The notes: generated by a model from the sequence alone, not told the origin. Counted from the stretch's first letter, positions 47,001 through 57,896 are shown. The stretch: 64,000 bases of DNA from Erythrobacteraceae bacterium Alg239-R51 (GCA_947331495.1 CAMZOI010000001.1:1240001-1304000), one strand, 5' to 3'. Translations and numbers: made by a program.

Positions 47001-47534
47001 CTGGTCCATTCCGCTCGGGAAGACATCCACGATGGATCCGCGCACTGCGTATTCGCCCTTGTCGATGACCGTATCGGTGCGAGAATAGCCTTGGCGCTGG
47101 AGAAGCGCAGCGAGGCTTTCGCGGCCAATTTCCATTCCTGGCTTGAACTCGCGCACGCTCTCGCGGATCCGAAAGGGGGTCAGCACGCGCTGCAGGACTG
47201 CATTGGCGGTCGTGACGACGAGCTGGGTTTTTACGTTGCTCGCCTGAAGCCGGTGCAGCGCTGCCAGTCTGCGCGCACTGACCGTAAGGGCAGGGCTAGC
47301 CCGATCGTAAGGCAACGAATCCCAGGCCGGGAACTCAATGACTTCCAGCTCGGGGGCAAAAAAATGTGCCGCGTCCGTAACGCTGCGCATCGCCGCATCG
47401 TCCGGCGCGATGAACACCGCGCGGCCAGTGCCAGCACGCGCGAGGTCGGCCATGACCAGCGGTTGCGCACCGCGGGCAACCCGCGCCAGAGTGAACGGCT
47501 TGTCGGAGTTCAGGATACGGGAGAAATCAGGCAT
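44043..47534 (-). CDS. mfd: Transcription-repair coupling factor Mfd
   Basis: A 1163-residue ATPase from the ATG at 47534 (GTG 47543 is possible). Layout: a UvrB-like N-terminal region (VFPSGMDQALRLDFFGDELE), the RNA polymerase-interaction domain (VGDLIVHTEHGIGKYLGLEP) and a RecG-like motor. The motor has Walker A GDVGFGKTEVALRAAF, VAPTTLLARQH, DEEQRFGVTHKEKLK and LTATPIPRTLQMAM. The TRG motif region is LASHDLDIRGAGNLLGDEQSG, and the C-terminal regulatory domain starts near PEDYVPDLAVRMALYRRLND. Mfd removes stalled RNA polymerase at lesions and recruits UvrA. Confidence 0.97.
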   Translation of the reverse strand: MPDFSRILNSDKPFTLARVARGAQPLVMADLARAGTGRAVFIAPDDAAMRSVTDAAHFFAPELEVIEFPAWDSLPYDRASPALTVSARRLAALHRLQASNVKTQLVVTTANAVLQRVLTPFRIRESVREFKPGMEIGRESLAALLQRQGYSRTDTVIDKGEYAVRGSIVDVFPSGMDQALRLDFFGDELESLRSFDPSTQMSTGRLDSHLLLPASEALLDEGSIKRFRTRYREMFGANATQDPLYEAISEGRRLAGVEHWLPLFEDRLVSVFDHLGDNDLVVIDQASLAAADERIKDVGDYFEQRKASTGQAKGSYRPIEPEALYLGEDEFKAALAKIPAHRATPFDEPESDSVVDFGFRSGRDFAPERARGDNVYPVLADYLASLGKADKRPLLAAYSKGSRSRIVSILDEAGVSVALAETWQEALGLSAKGKPVAMILPLEASFANDEMELLTEQDILGDRLVRRKKKRRDADAFLAELQALSVGDLIVHTEHGIGKYLGLEPIPVGKSKHDCVQLEYRGGDKLFIPVENIDVLSRYGSSEEAVQLDRLGGEAWQKRRARLKERILEIAGDLMKVAAERALKKAPVLEAEEGPYNQFLDRFPWEETDDQERAIEDVLRDLESGRPMDRLVCGDVGFGKTEVALRAAFVAAMNGQQVAVVAPTTLLARQHFENFSQRFSGFPLNVGRLSRLVPAKEMKNTREGLKKGDIDIVVGTHAILSKNTSFENLGLVIVDEEQRFGVTHKEKLKQLRADVHMLTLTATPIPRTLQMAMTGLRELSTIQTPPVDRLAVRTYVMEWDNMVMREALLREHHRGGQSFIVVPRISDMESISDWLHENVPEVKFVAAHGQMNAGEIEERMSAFYEGKYDVLLATTIVESGLDLPSANTIIIHRADIFGLAQLYQLRGRVGRAKLRAYAYLTYEKDTQLSEVAEKRLKVLGDLDSLGAGFQLASHDLDIRGAGNLLGDEQSGHIREVGFELYQSMLEDAILAAKAGELGLEAKPETVSPQITVDAPIMIPEDYVPDLAVRMALYRRLNDAADKAEIEALAAEMIDRFGDLPPATANLVRLIEIKHQAIQANIAKIDVGAQGTLVTFHNDDFPDGPGLIDYVDRLKGTARLRPDMKLVISRAWGSPESRLNGLFQLTKGLSGVAAKKKKRSDATA

Positions 47535-47588
47535 GGAAGGCACAGCGCGATAACGGTCAGCCCGTTCCCGTCAACGAAGACTTGCCGC

Positions 47589-47867
47589 TCAACGCGGAAT
47601 TTCGACGTAGTCGAGGCTTTTCATCTTTTCTATCAGCGGTCCTTCGAAGCGTGGCGGGGTCGGCTGGGTCTGCAGGGCCCACGCCATGACATCGACATCG
47701 TCTTCTTCCAACAGCGCTTCGAACCAAGCCAGTTCGCTTTCGCTCCAGCTTACCTGATACCGGTCGAAGAAGCCACCTATCATGAAATCGGCTTCGCGTG
47801 TTCCACGATGCCAAGCGCGAAACCGGGCGCGTTGCTTGCGGCCTTCGAAAGTCAGGGGATCGACCAT
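47589..47867 (-). CDS. sdhE: Succinate dehydrogenase flavinylation factor SdhE
   Basis: A 92-residue small helical protein of the SdhE/Sdh5 family. The family signature RGTREADFMIGGFFD holds the RGxxE motif needed to attach FAD to SdhA. SESELAWFEALLEEDDVDVMAWA follows, with the typical acidic stretch. It lies 54 bases from the mfd start on the same strand and probably precedes it in a transcript. It is divergent from recG, with only 53 bases between starts. Confidence 0.93.
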   Translation of the reverse strand: MVDPLTFEGRKQRARFRAWHRGTREADFMIGGFFDRYQVSWSESELAWFEALLEEDDVDVMAWALQTQPTPPRFEGPLIEKMKSLDYVEIPR

Positions 47868-47920
47868 CAGGACGGGCTAGGGCACTCGCAAAGAGCGTGC
47901 AAGCGGCTATAGCGACGCGC

Positions 47921-49984
47921 ATGCGCCCGCAGGTTCTCAATCCGCTGTTTGCCGAAACCGAAACGCTCGACGGTGTTGGCCCCAAGCTCAAGAAGCCGTT
48001 GGAACGGCTTGGGCTCAGACGGGTCAAGGACATTGCCTATCACTTGCCCGAACGTTTCGTGACCCGACGGGTTATCAACACGGTCGACGATGCGGGTGAG
48101 GGCGAACAGATCATCGTCAAGCTGACTGTCACTGAACACCGGGGCGGACGCGGAGGGCGGACCCCTTACCGGGTGCTGGCACAGGACGGAGCGGGCAATG
48201 TGATTGCTCTGACCTATTTCGGACGCGCGTCTTTCAGTGCGAAGAAACAACTGCCCGTCGGCACGACAAGGTGGGTGGCGGGAAAGCTCGAGCGTTACGG
48301 CGATATGCTTCAGATTGTTCATCCCGATCACGTCGTGGAGGAGGGAAGCGATACGGTTCAGCGGCTCTGCGAGCCGGTCTATCGGCTGTCCGAAGGGCTG
48401 ACTCAGCCAAAAATCGCCGGTTTGGTCGAGCAGGCTTTGGCCACAGCTCCCGAACTGCCAGAATGGATCGAGCGAAGCCATGCAGACGCAACAGGCTGGC
48501 CCGATTGGCGCGAAGCCCTTCGTCTTGCGCACAGGAGCGAGCACAGCGAGGCCCGCAACCGGCTCGCTTATGACGAGCTGCTGGCCAACAGTCTTGCGCT
48601 GATGCTGGTTCGCGCGGACAACCGCAAACGCATGGGACAGCCCTTGCGCGGCGACGGTTCCTATCGCGGCAAGCTCGATCTGCCATTCCCGCTGACCGGT
48701 GCTCAGAAGCGGTCGATTGCTGAAATTGAGGATGACATGGCGCAAGAAGCACCGATGCTTCGCCTGCTGCAAGGCGATGTGGGCGCGGGCAAGACGGTTG
48801 TTGCGCTCGAAGCGATGCTCATCGCTGTCGAAGCGGGTGCACAGGCGGCAATGCTGGCTCCAACCGAGATCCTTGCCCGCCAGCATTACGAAAGCGTGCG
48901 TCGTATGGCGGAACCGACCGGCGCGCGGATCGCATTGCTGACCGGGCGCGACAAGGGCAAAGCACGAGAAGCGACCCTGATTGCTCTGCTTGACGGCAGC
49001 ATCGATATCGTGATCGGCACCCATGCAATCTTTCAGGACAAGGTGGCCTATCGCAATCTGGCCATGGTGGTGATCGACGAGCAGCATCGCTTCGGCGTCG
49101 GCCAGCGCTTGATGCTCGCCAGCAAGGGTAAGCGCGCTCCGCATGTCCTCGCGATGACAGCCACCCCGATCCCTCGAACGCTGACTTTGGCGCAATATGG
49201 CGAATTGGACGTCAGCAAGCTCGACGAACTGCCACCGGGTCGTCAGGCGATCGACACGGTGGTGATGGGTCCGGAAAAAATCGGATTACTGGTTGATCGG
49301 CTCGCTGCGCAGATGGCCGAAGGTCGCCAGTCCTACTGGGTGTGCCCGATGGTTCGCGAAACGGAAGGACCAGAGGAGATCGCTGCCGCTGAGGCTCGTT
49401 TCGCGTCTCTTGAACAGCGGTTCGGTTCCGATGTGGTTCTGGTCCATGGTCAGCTGTCACCTGAGACCAAGGACGCGGCGATGGAGCGGTTCGCTCGCGG
49501 TGATGCCAAGCTGCTGGTCGCGACAACGGTGATCGAGGTCGGTGTCGACGTGCCGAACGCCACACTGATGGTGATCGAACAGGCGGAGCGTTTCGGTCTT
49601 TCACAACTGCACCAGCTGCGCGGCCGGGTGGGGCGCGGAAGCGAACGATCCGTCTGTATTCTGCTGAGGGGCGACACGTTGTCAGAAACCGCGCGTGAAC
49701 GTCTCTCCCTCATGCGTGAAACGCAGGACGGTTTCCAGCTAGCCGAAGAAGACCTTCGCCTGCGCGGTGGCGGGGAACTGCTTGGCACGCGGCAGTCGGG
49801 TGACACGCCGTTCACCATCGCAAGCTTGGAACAGATGTCGCAATTGCTTCCCAAAGCCTATGACGACGCGCGCGTAATGATGGAACGGGACGGGGGACTG
49901 GAGGGAAAACGCGGCGAGGCTGCGCGCATCCTGCTTTATCTTTTCGAGCGGGATTTCGGCGTGAGGACGTTGCGCGGTGGCTAG
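47921..49984 (+). CDS. recG: ATP-dependent DNA helicase RecG
   Basis: A 687-residue branch-migration helicase from ATG 47921; the open frame extends upstream over the sdhE antisense region, which is not conserved. The wedge/OB domain is at 50-150 (VKLTVTEHRGGRG). The motor has Walker A GDVGAGKTVVALEAML, LAPTEILARQHYES, DEQHRFGVGQRL, MTATPIPRTLTL, VATTVIEVGVDVPNATLMV and QLRGRVGRG. The TRG region is DGFQLAEEDLRLRGGGELLG. RecG reverses stalled forks and processes Holliday junctions. It sits back to back with mfd-sdhE, a repair-rich neighbourhood. Confidence 0.97.
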   Translation: MRPQVLNPLFAETETLDGVGPKLKKPLERLGLRRVKDIAYHLPERFVTRRVINTVDDAGEGEQIIVKLTVTEHRGGRGGRTPYRVLAQDGAGNVIALTYFGRASFSAKKQLPVGTTRWVAGKLERYGDMLQIVHPDHVVEEGSDTVQRLCEPVYRLSEGLTQPKIAGLVEQALATAPELPEWIERSHADATGWPDWREALRLAHRSEHSEARNRLAYDELLANSLALMLVRADNRKRMGQPLRGDGSYRGKLDLPFPLTGAQKRSIAEIEDDMAQEAPMLRLLQGDVGAGKTVVALEAMLIAVEAGAQAAMLAPTEILARQHYESVRRMAEPTGARIALLTGRDKGKAREATLIALLDGSIDIVIGTHAIFQDKVAYRNLAMVVIDEQHRFGVGQRLMLASKGKRAPHVLAMTATPIPRTLTLAQYGELDVSKLDELPPGRQAIDTVVMGPEKIGLLVDRLAAQMAEGRQSYWVCPMVRETEGPEEIAAAEARFASLEQRFGSDVVLVHGQLSPETKDAAMERFARGDAKLLVATTVIEVGVDVPNATLMVIEQAERFGLSQLHQLRGRVGRGSERSVCILLRGDTLSETARERLSLMRETQDGFQLAEEDLRLRGGGELLGTRQSGDTPFTIASLEQMSQLLPKAYDDARVMMERDGGLEGKRGEAARILLYLFERDFGVRTLRGG

Positions 49985-50028
49985 AAGCCGAACCGCTTTG
50001 TAGCTCGCCCGAAAACAGAATTGCGGCG

Positions 50029-50494
50029 TTAGTTGGCCTCGTCGATCAGGATCGCGACCAACGCTTCGGCCGCCGCTTTCACATCGAGCCACGTCGCACG
50101 AAAATTGTCTTCGCCGCCGTACCAAGGATCCGAAACCTCGCGCCCTGCCGATCCCGCGACGATGTCCAACAGCATGGCTGTCTTCGCCTTTCCATCTCCG
50201 GGGTCGACCTGCTCGATATGCTCCATGTTTGAGCGGTCCATGCCAAAAATGTAGTCGAACTCATGAAAATCCGCGGCTGTCAGCTGGCGTCCGCGGTACG
50301 AGCTGATGTCCAGGCCGTGGCCACGTGCCTCCGCAATGCTGCGCGGATCGGGCGGTTCGCCAATATGGTAGTCGGCCGTGCCCGCGCTATCGACCTTGAC
50401 GTGGAGGTCGGCTTTGGCTGCAGCGTCGCGAAAAGCGGCCTCCGCCAAGGGAGAGCGGCATATGTTGCCGAGGCACACGAAGAGAACTTGCGAA

Positions 50495-50502
<8 letters not shown>
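50029..50502 (-). CDS. Low-molecular-weight protein tyrosine phosphatase
   Basis: A 157-residue phosphatase. The P-loop C10LGNICRS is the CxxxxxR(S) signature, and the general-acid Asp lies in VSDPWYGG near residue 120. [15 protein letters not shown] is also typical. The family removes phosphate from tyrosine, and in bacteria often acts on exopolysaccharide kinases. It overlaps the acs stop by eight bases and is likely co-translated with it. A tyrosine kinase partner is not seen in this window. Confidence 0.94.
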
Positions 50503-52462
<1,960 letters not shown>

Positions 52463-52816
52463 CAATCGATCTCCTCGGCTTACGAGGGTATGGCGAGGAC
52501 TGACCGGAAGCAAGTGATCGGAGCCTCGGAAGGGGCGATGAATACAAGAGAAACCGTCGTCTTTCTCAACTCTTCCGCGATTGAGAATCGGACGCCGCAT
52601 ACGCCGCCCCCACTCGCTTGGTCAAAAGAAAAGGGCGTTAAGTCAGTCCGTTCCAATATGGAGCAGAGTGGGAAAAATAGTCACATCCCTCTTCAGGCGA
52701 AACGGTTAATCGGCTAGCAACCCTTCATCGAGTCGCATCGAACTGGGCAAACCCGGTCGAAACACAATCAAGCATCATGCATGGAATGGGATCCTTGCGC
52801 GATTCGAGGAGGGGGC
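52463..52816 (+). other. Gap between acs and the curli cluster (354 bases)
   Basis: No gene supported. It must hold divergent promoters for acs and csgF. I see no clear -35/-10 pair or long inverted repeat. TTAA half-sites (about 52655 and 52706) are too weak to call CtrA boxes. GAGGAGG at 52806 is the csgF ribosome-binding site. Confidence 0.4.
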
Positions 52817-53242
52817 GTGCTTACTTTGAAATTTCGTTTGGTCGTAGGGCTGCTATGTGCGGCGGGTACAGTATCCGCTTCGGCGCAGGATCTGGTGCAT
52901 GAGCCGATCAGTCCCACTTTCGGGGGCAATCCGTTCAATTCCAATCATATCCTTGGCACTGCCAACGCGCAGAACGATTACCGTGACCCCAGGTCCTCGA
53001 CCACCAGTTCGCAGGCCGATATATTTTCCCGCCAGCTACAGTCCCGGTTGCTTTCCGCCCTGTCGTCACAGGTCGTCGACGCGATTTTCGGGGACAATCC
53101 TCAGGAACAGGGGGTCATCAGTTTCGGTGGTCAGACGATCGAGTTCTTCCGCTCGCTTGATTCGGTGACGCTTGTCATCAGAAACGACGAAACGGGCGAG
53201 GAAACCCGCATCGTGGTGCCTTTGTTCGTCGAGGTCGACTGA
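52817..53242 (+). CDS. csgF: Curli assembly protein CsgF
   Basis: A 141-residue protein from GTG 52817, supported by the GAGGAGG ribosome-binding site just upstream. After a signal peptide (LTLKFRLVVGLLCAAGTVSA) the mature N-terminus carries the CsgF signature PISPTFGGNPFNSNHILGTA followed by NAQNDY. In E. coli this region inserts into the CsgG pore. A helix (IFSRQLQSRLLSALSSQVV) and a beta part (QTIEFFRSLDSVTLVIRNDE) follow. CsgF couples curlin secretion to nucleation at the cell surface. Its stop overlaps the csgG start (TGATG). Confidence 0.92.
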   Translation: MLTLKFRLVVGLLCAAGTVSASAQDLVHEPISPTFGGNPFNSNHILGTANAQNDYRDPRSSTTSSQADIFSRQLQSRLLSALSSQVVDAIFGDNPQEQGVISFGGQTIEFFRSLDSVTLVIRNDETGEETRIVVPLFVEVD

Positions 53243-54219
53243 TGGGTCGGATCGTCAGAACTGCTCTGGCCATAGCCAGCTGCATCGGCCTTGCGGGCTG
53301 CATGTCCGTGACTGAACATGGGCGCGATTTTCTGCCCACGGACACGAGCCTGGCCTACTTCCCCAAGCGGACGCAAACGCAGGTTCTGCTGCAGAACCTG
53401 CCGGCCCCGCAACGCGAAGTCGCCGTGGCCGTTTACGGATTCACCGACCAGACCGGTCAGTTCAAACCGACCGAAGCAGGTCAGACATTGTCGCGCGCGG
53501 TAACGCAGGGCGCCAGTTCCATGCTGGTCAAGGCGCTTCAGGACGCCGGCACCCGCCAGTGGTTCACGATCGTGGAGCGCGAGCGGCTGGATAACCTGTT
53601 GAAGGAACGACAGATCATCTCCGAGATGCGCAAGCGCTATCTGGGAGAAGAAGAGGTCAATGCCGGCGCATTGCCTGCGTTGCTGTTTGCCGGCGTTCTG
53701 CTCGAAGGTGGCATCGTCGGATACGATACGAACACGGTCACCGGGGGGGCGGGCGCGGCCTTTCTTGGAATTGGCGGCAGCACCCAGTACCGGCAGGACA
53801 CTGTTACGGTCTATCTGCGCGCCGTATCCGTGCGCACCGGCGAAGTGCTGACGACAGTGACGGCATCCAAGACAATCGCCTCGCGGGCGATCGGAGCCAG
53901 CGCCTATCGCTTCGTGGCATTCAAGGAATTGCTCGAGGCGGAGATCGGTTTCACGACCAACGAGCCGGACCAGGTTGCTCTGCAACAGGCTGTCGAAAAG
54001 GCCGTCTTCGGGCTAGTGATGGAAGGGGTCGAACTCAATTTGTGGCAGTTTGCCGACATGCGTTCCGCAACCCCCTTGCTGGATCTTTATCGCAAGGAAC
54101 GCGATGGAATTTACGAGGCACGCGATGTGCAGAGGGCGGTCCGCAAGGCGGGTTCGTTCGGCGCGCTCAGCGTTGTCGAGGACGACGATGAGGACGAGGA
54201 GAGAAGAGGAGAGTCCTGA
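53242..54219 (+). CDS. csgG: Curli secretion channel lipoprotein CsgG
   Basis: A 325-residue outer-membrane lipoprotein with lipobox LAGC at about 17-20. Family regions include VAVAVYGFTDQTGQFKP and GTRQWFTIVERERLDNLLKERQ. There is also GGIVGYDTNTVTGGAGAAFLG, the long transmembrane-hairpin and constriction part, then QDTVTVYLRAVSVRTGEVL and a C-terminal ELNLWQFADM. CsgG forms the nonameric pore through which curlin subunits leave unfolded. Compared with E. coli (277 residues) it has an acidic tail (VEDDDEDEERRGES) of unknown purpose. It contains a seven-G run at about 53746. A hairpin follows before the first curlin gene. Confidence 0.93.
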   Translation: MGRIVRTALAIASCIGLAGCMSVTEHGRDFLPTDTSLAYFPKRTQTQVLLQNLPAPQREVAVAVYGFTDQTGQFKPTEAGQTLSRAVTQGASSMLVKALQDAGTRQWFTIVERERLDNLLKERQIISEMRKRYLGEEEVNAGALPALLFAGVLLEGGIVGYDTNTVTGGAGAAFLGIGGSTQYRQDTVTVYLRAVSVRTGEVLTTVTASKTIASRAIGASAYRFVAFKELLEAEIGFTTNEPDQVALQQAVEKAVFGLVMEGVELNLWQFADMRSATPLLDLYRKERDGIYEARDVQRAVRKAGSFGALSVVEDDDEDEERRGES

Positions 54220-54280
54220 TCGAAATGAGCTTTAACGACGCGCAGAATTCATAAGGGCGTCGAGAAGGTCGCAAAAGAAC

Positions 54281-54312
54281 GCACGCCCGGAAGCGGCAAC
54301 TCCCGGACGTGC
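54281..54312 (+). repeat. Hairpin between csgG and first curlin gene
   Basis: GCACGCCCGG (54281-54290) pairs with CCGGACGTGC (54303-54312), one mismatch, 12-base loop, no T-run after it. It may stabilise the curlin message or slow transcription. The 185-base gap could also hold a second promoter for the subunit genes. Confidence 0.5.
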
Positions 54313-54404
54313 AAGTAAGTAGGCTGCGATAACCTGGTGATGCCCGGCGTCTCATGCGCCGTGGTCGACGATGGTTATCGCCTTAAACACAAGGTGATGC
54401 AACC

Positions 54405-56357
54405 ATGAAGAACGTACTACTCTATACCGCTTCGGCCGCCGCGCTTGCGCTGGCCCTTCCTGCAATGGCGCAAACCTATACGGGCCAGCAGTCCGACATT
54501 GACCAAACTGGCAACGATAATACCGCGGTGGTTGGCCAGACTGGCAACGAAAACGTCTCGGACATTCTGCAGGATGGTAATGACAACCGTGCAGAAGTCA
54601 CGCAGTCCGATACGCAGCCCGGCTCGGTGGGCTATTCGATCCCGGCAAATCAATCGGACATCAACCAGCAGGGTGATGGCGGTTTTGCTCGGGTCGCTCA
54701 GACTAACGGCGTCGCTGGCGGCGACGGCAATTCGGCCGATATCGACCAGTACAGCGTCGAAGGCTCCGCCACAGGCGGCGCGAATGACACTCCGCCAGCG
54801 GTAACCGTCACTACTTCCGACGGTGTGAGCGCTTCTTTCAACAACGCTGCAACCATCGCCCAGACCGCTGGTAGCGCTGGCGGTCCAAACAGCGCCACAA
54901 TCAAGCAAGGTGATGTAGGTGCGGCGGTTTACGGCAATAACGCCACGATCGACCAGGCAGGCGACGGCAACACCGCAGACCTGTCGCAGCAGGCGCTGGG
55001 TGCCAGCGCGACTGCGATCCAGAATGGCTCGGGAAACACCGCTACGGTGACGCAATCCGATACCACTCTCCTGCAGTCAATCGGTACTGACCCTGACAAG
55101 CCGTACGACCCGGAAGCATATGTCGTTCAGAACGGCAACGATAACACTGCCACCGTTCGCCAGACGGCTGACGTAGGCTCACGCAACATCGTTGCTGACG
55201 TCAACCAGACGAATAATGACAATACGCTTGACCTGACGCAGAACGCGTTGGGCGGAAACGGCTTTTCAGGCACTCTGCGCTCAACCGTGGACCAGTTCGG
55301 CAACTCGAACGCCACGATCCTTCAGGACGCGCAGGTCACGGGCGCGAAGAACTTTTCCGTCGATGTCAACCAGACCGATTCGAACGCCACAATCACTCAG
55401 ACTGGTACAGGCAATGAATCGAAGTGGCTGAAAGCCAACGTTAGTCAGACCGGTGGCTCTACCGCAACGGTGACGCAGACCGCTAATGGAGACGATACTT
55501 CCAACATTGATGCGAACGTAACTCAGGCGAATGGTGCGACTTCGACCACCACACAGACTGCCAATGGTAATGATTCGAACAACATGGACATTATCGTCAT
55601 TCAGGACGGGGCATCGACCTCGACGGTTACTCAGAACTTCGACAATGTCGGCGCAAACACTTTCCTGGCGACCGTAAACCAGACCGGCGACGGCCACAGT
55701 TCGACAATCGATCAGGATGATAAAGCGCCGACCTTCCAGGCCGACTCCGGGTTGACGGCAACAGTCACACAAACTGGTGACCGCAACCGTTCGAACATCG
55801 AGCAAGATAACAAGAGCGCCATTGCAGTCGTCAACCAGAGCGATAGCGACAACAAGGTCGATATCCTTCAGGACGGCGCTGGTCTTAACGCGAACGTTCT
55901 GCAAGCTGGAATATTCAATGATGCCTATGTCAGCCAAATTGGCGGCCTCAATTCGAGCGCAGATATCGACCAGCTGGGTGATAACAGCCGTGCAAATATC
56001 TACCAAGATGCAAGTTCGCGTGACGATACGGCCACTATTCGCCAGCTGATAGGTTCAGACAACAATACCTCGACGATCAATCAGAATGGCCTTTCGGACT
56101 CGCAGTCCTTCAGCATCGCGGTCTCCGAACAGGGTGGTTTCGACAGTGAGTCGACCATTACCCAGAGCGGTCTGAGCAATGAAGCCTATGTCGGACAGTA
56201 CGGTTCAGACAACACCAGCATCGTGACGCAGGTCGGTCTGGGCGGCGGCAACCTCGCCACGGTCGATCAGTACTCCGACAACAACTACTCGAGTGTGTCC
56301 CAGAACGGCGACGGCAATAGTGCCACCGTCACTCAGGGCATGCCCTCGGGAATGTGA
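54405..56357 (+). CDS. Giant curlin-repeat amyloid subunit
   Basis: A 650-residue secreted protein: a signal peptide (NVLLYTASAAALALALPAMA) followed by about 45 short strand units. Each is centred on a Gln flanked by hydrophobic residues, with a G-x-x-N turn (IDQTGNDN, VGQTGNEN, ILQDGNDN, VTQTGDRN, VSQNGDGN). This is the curlin pattern of stacked strand-turn-strand repeats. E. coli CsgA has five repeats in 151 residues; here there are the equivalent of some 20. Acidic residues are common (pI should be very low) and there is no Cys. It should be secreted by CsgG and form the amyloid fibre. It has a C-terminal block nearly the same as that of the next protein, showing duplication. Confidence 0.9.
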   Translation: MKNVLLYTASAAALALALPAMAQTYTGQQSDIDQTGNDNTAVVGQTGNENVSDILQDGNDNRAEVTQSDTQPGSVGYSIPANQSDINQQGDGGFARVAQTNGVAGGDGNSADIDQYSVEGSATGGANDTPPAVTVTTSDGVSASFNNAATIAQTAGSAGGPNSATIKQGDVGAAVYGNNATIDQAGDGNTADLSQQALGASATAIQNGSGNTATVTQSDTTLLQSIGTDPDKPYDPEAYVVQNGNDNTATVRQTADVGSRNIVADVNQTNNDNTLDLTQNALGGNGFSGTLRSTVDQFGNSNATILQDAQVTGAKNFSVDVNQTDSNATITQTGTGNESKWLKANVSQTGGSTATVTQTANGDDTSNIDANVTQANGATSTTTQTANGNDSNNMDIIVIQDGASTSTVTQNFDNVGANTFLATVNQTGDGHSSTIDQDDKAPTFQADSGLTATVTQTGDRNRSNIEQDNKSAIAVVNQSDSDNKVDILQDGAGLNANVLQAGIFNDAYVSQIGGLNSSADIDQLGDNSRANIYQDASSRDDTATIRQLIGSDNNTSTINQNGLSDSQSFSIAVSEQGGFDSESTITQSGLSNEAYVGQYGSDNTSIVTQVGLGGGNLATVDQYSDNNYSSVSQNGDGNSATVTQGMPSGM

Positions 56358-56366
56358 TGACTGATC

Positions 56367-56402
56367 ATCCGGCGGGGGAGTGTTCCCCCGTCGGATTTTC
56401 TT
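56367..56402 (+). terminator. Terminator-like hairpin after first curlin gene
   Basis: ATCCGGCGGGGGA (56367-56379) pairs with TCCCCCGTCGGAT (56384-56396), one mismatch, loop GTGT, then TTTTC. It is strong, but sits only about 25 bases before the next start codon, so it probably acts as a partial terminator within the operon. Confidence 0.8.
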
Positions 56403-56424
56403 TCAGTCCAATAGGGGAATAAAA

Positions 56425-57882
56425 ATGAACAAAGTTCTCACCATGTCCGCTTCGGCGCTTGCGCTTTCTCTCGCCGGCCCCGCCATGGCCCAGCTTTCGC
56501 CAGGTCTTGCCGATTGTGTCGGCGGCACCGCAAACTGCTCGGATATCGACCAGACCGGCAACAACGATGTCGCCACCGTTACGCAGATCGGATCTCGCTC
56601 CGTATCGGATATCGATCAGGCCGGAGCCGGCGCGACGAACTCCGCGACGGTCAAGCAGACTGGCACTGACGCCTCGAATGCCAATGAATCGCTTATCGCA
56701 CAGACCGTGGGGTCCGAAGGCAACAGCGCCTCTGTGACGCAAGAGGGTGAAGGCAACCTTTCAGACGTCTTCCAGGCGGGAGACGACTCGTCCATCGCCG
56801 TTCTGCAGCAAGGCGCAGGCAACAGTTCCGAGGTGGCGCAATCGGACGGAACCAGCAATGGCAGCACCGCGACGGTCAACCAGAACGGTTCGGCCAACAT
56901 CTCGGCCGTGGCACAGCTTGCATCCGATTCCGACGTGACCGTCAATCAAGGCCAGGATGGTGTGACGTCAAGCAGCGGCAATGACAGCTTCGTCGGTCAA
57001 ACAGCTGCGGGTTCGAGTGTGGCCGTTACTCAGGACGGTATCGACAACACCTCGGACGTGTATCAGCTGACGGGTGCCGCCGATATCAATGTGGTACAGT
57101 TCGGCACCGGCAACGCATCCACTGTTCTTCAAGCCGGTCTCTTCTCCACGGTGGATGTAAACCAACAGGGAACCACCAACGTATCGCGCGTTGGTCAGAT
57201 CGCCATCGGCTCGGTCGTCGATGTCGATCAGAACGGCACCAGCAACGATGCCTTGGTCGGTCAGCTTTCGGCCGGTACGGTGGCCAAGGTCGATCAGAAC
57301 GGCACCAACAATGATGCTGCCATTGGCCAGTTGGGCGTAGGCGATTTCGACTACTTCAGCGATCCGACTTACTTCGATATCGATAACAACAGCGACAATT
57401 TCTTCGCCGATATCCAGCAGGTGAACTCGAATAACAGCCTTGTCGCAGGGCAGCTCGGAATCGACAACGAATTGACCGTGCGCCAGACCGGATCCAACAA
57501 CACCGCTGGTGAACGCTGGACCTCGGTTGGTATCGCCCAGATCGGTGAGTTGCAAAAAGCCAGCCTTAACCAAGGCGGAAACTTCAACTCTTCCACGATC
57601 TATCAAGGTCTTGGGGATGGCGGTTCGAGCTTCGACAATATCGCTACCGTTATTCAGGACGGTGATCGGGGCGAGTCGTTCCTTTCGCAGAACGGCTCGG
57701 GCAACGACGCTACGCTGACGCAGCACCTCGGCGGCGACGATAATGTCTCGTCGATCAGCCAGGTTGGCGCGAACAACACAGCGAATGTCGATCAATATTC
57801 GAGCAATAACAGCTCGACGATCAACCAGAACGGAACTGGCAACAGCGCCACCGTTGTTCAGGGTGTCGCACCGACTTCCTGA
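56425..57882 (+). CDS. Second long curlin-repeat amyloid subunit
   Basis: A 485-residue secreted protein from ATG 56425, with AGGGGAAT upstream; an earlier frame start lies within the terminator hairpin. After the signal peptide (KVLTMSASALALSLAGPAMA) there are about 36 Gln-centred strand units (VTQIGSRS, VLQQGAGN, VNQQGTTN, VDQNGTSN, INQNGTGN). One Cys pair occurs near the mature N-terminus (LADCVGGTANCSDID) and is absent from the longer paralogue. An insert FDYFSDPTYFDIDNNSDNFF breaks the repeat near the middle. It is a curlin of major-subunit type. The relative roles of the three subunits cannot be told from sequence. Confidence 0.9.
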   Translation: MNKVLTMSASALALSLAGPAMAQLSPGLADCVGGTANCSDIDQTGNNDVATVTQIGSRSVSDIDQAGAGATNSATVKQTGTDASNANESLIAQTVGSEGNSASVTQEGEGNLSDVFQAGDDSSIAVLQQGAGNSSEVAQSDGTSNGSTATVNQNGSANISAVAQLASDSDVTVNQGQDGVTSSSGNDSFVGQTAAGSSVAVTQDGIDNTSDVYQLTGAADINVVQFGTGNASTVLQAGLFSTVDVNQQGTTNVSRVGQIAIGSVVDVDQNGTSNDALVGQLSAGTVAKVDQNGTNNDAAIGQLGVGDFDYFSDPTYFDIDNNSDNFFADIQQVNSNNSLVAGQLGIDNELTVRQTGSNNTAGERWTSVGIAQIGELQKASLNQGGNFNSSTIYQGLGDGGSSFDNIATVIQDGDRGESFLSQNGSGNDATLTQHLGGDDNVSSISQVGANNTANVDQYSSNNSSTINQNGTGNSATVVQGVAPTS

Positions 57883-57896
57883 CCGAAGCGAAACAG

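Noticed and set aside
52655..52712. CtrA boxes before csgF
   Set aside because: Two TTAA-containing words occur, but neither forms TTAA with a second half seven bases away.
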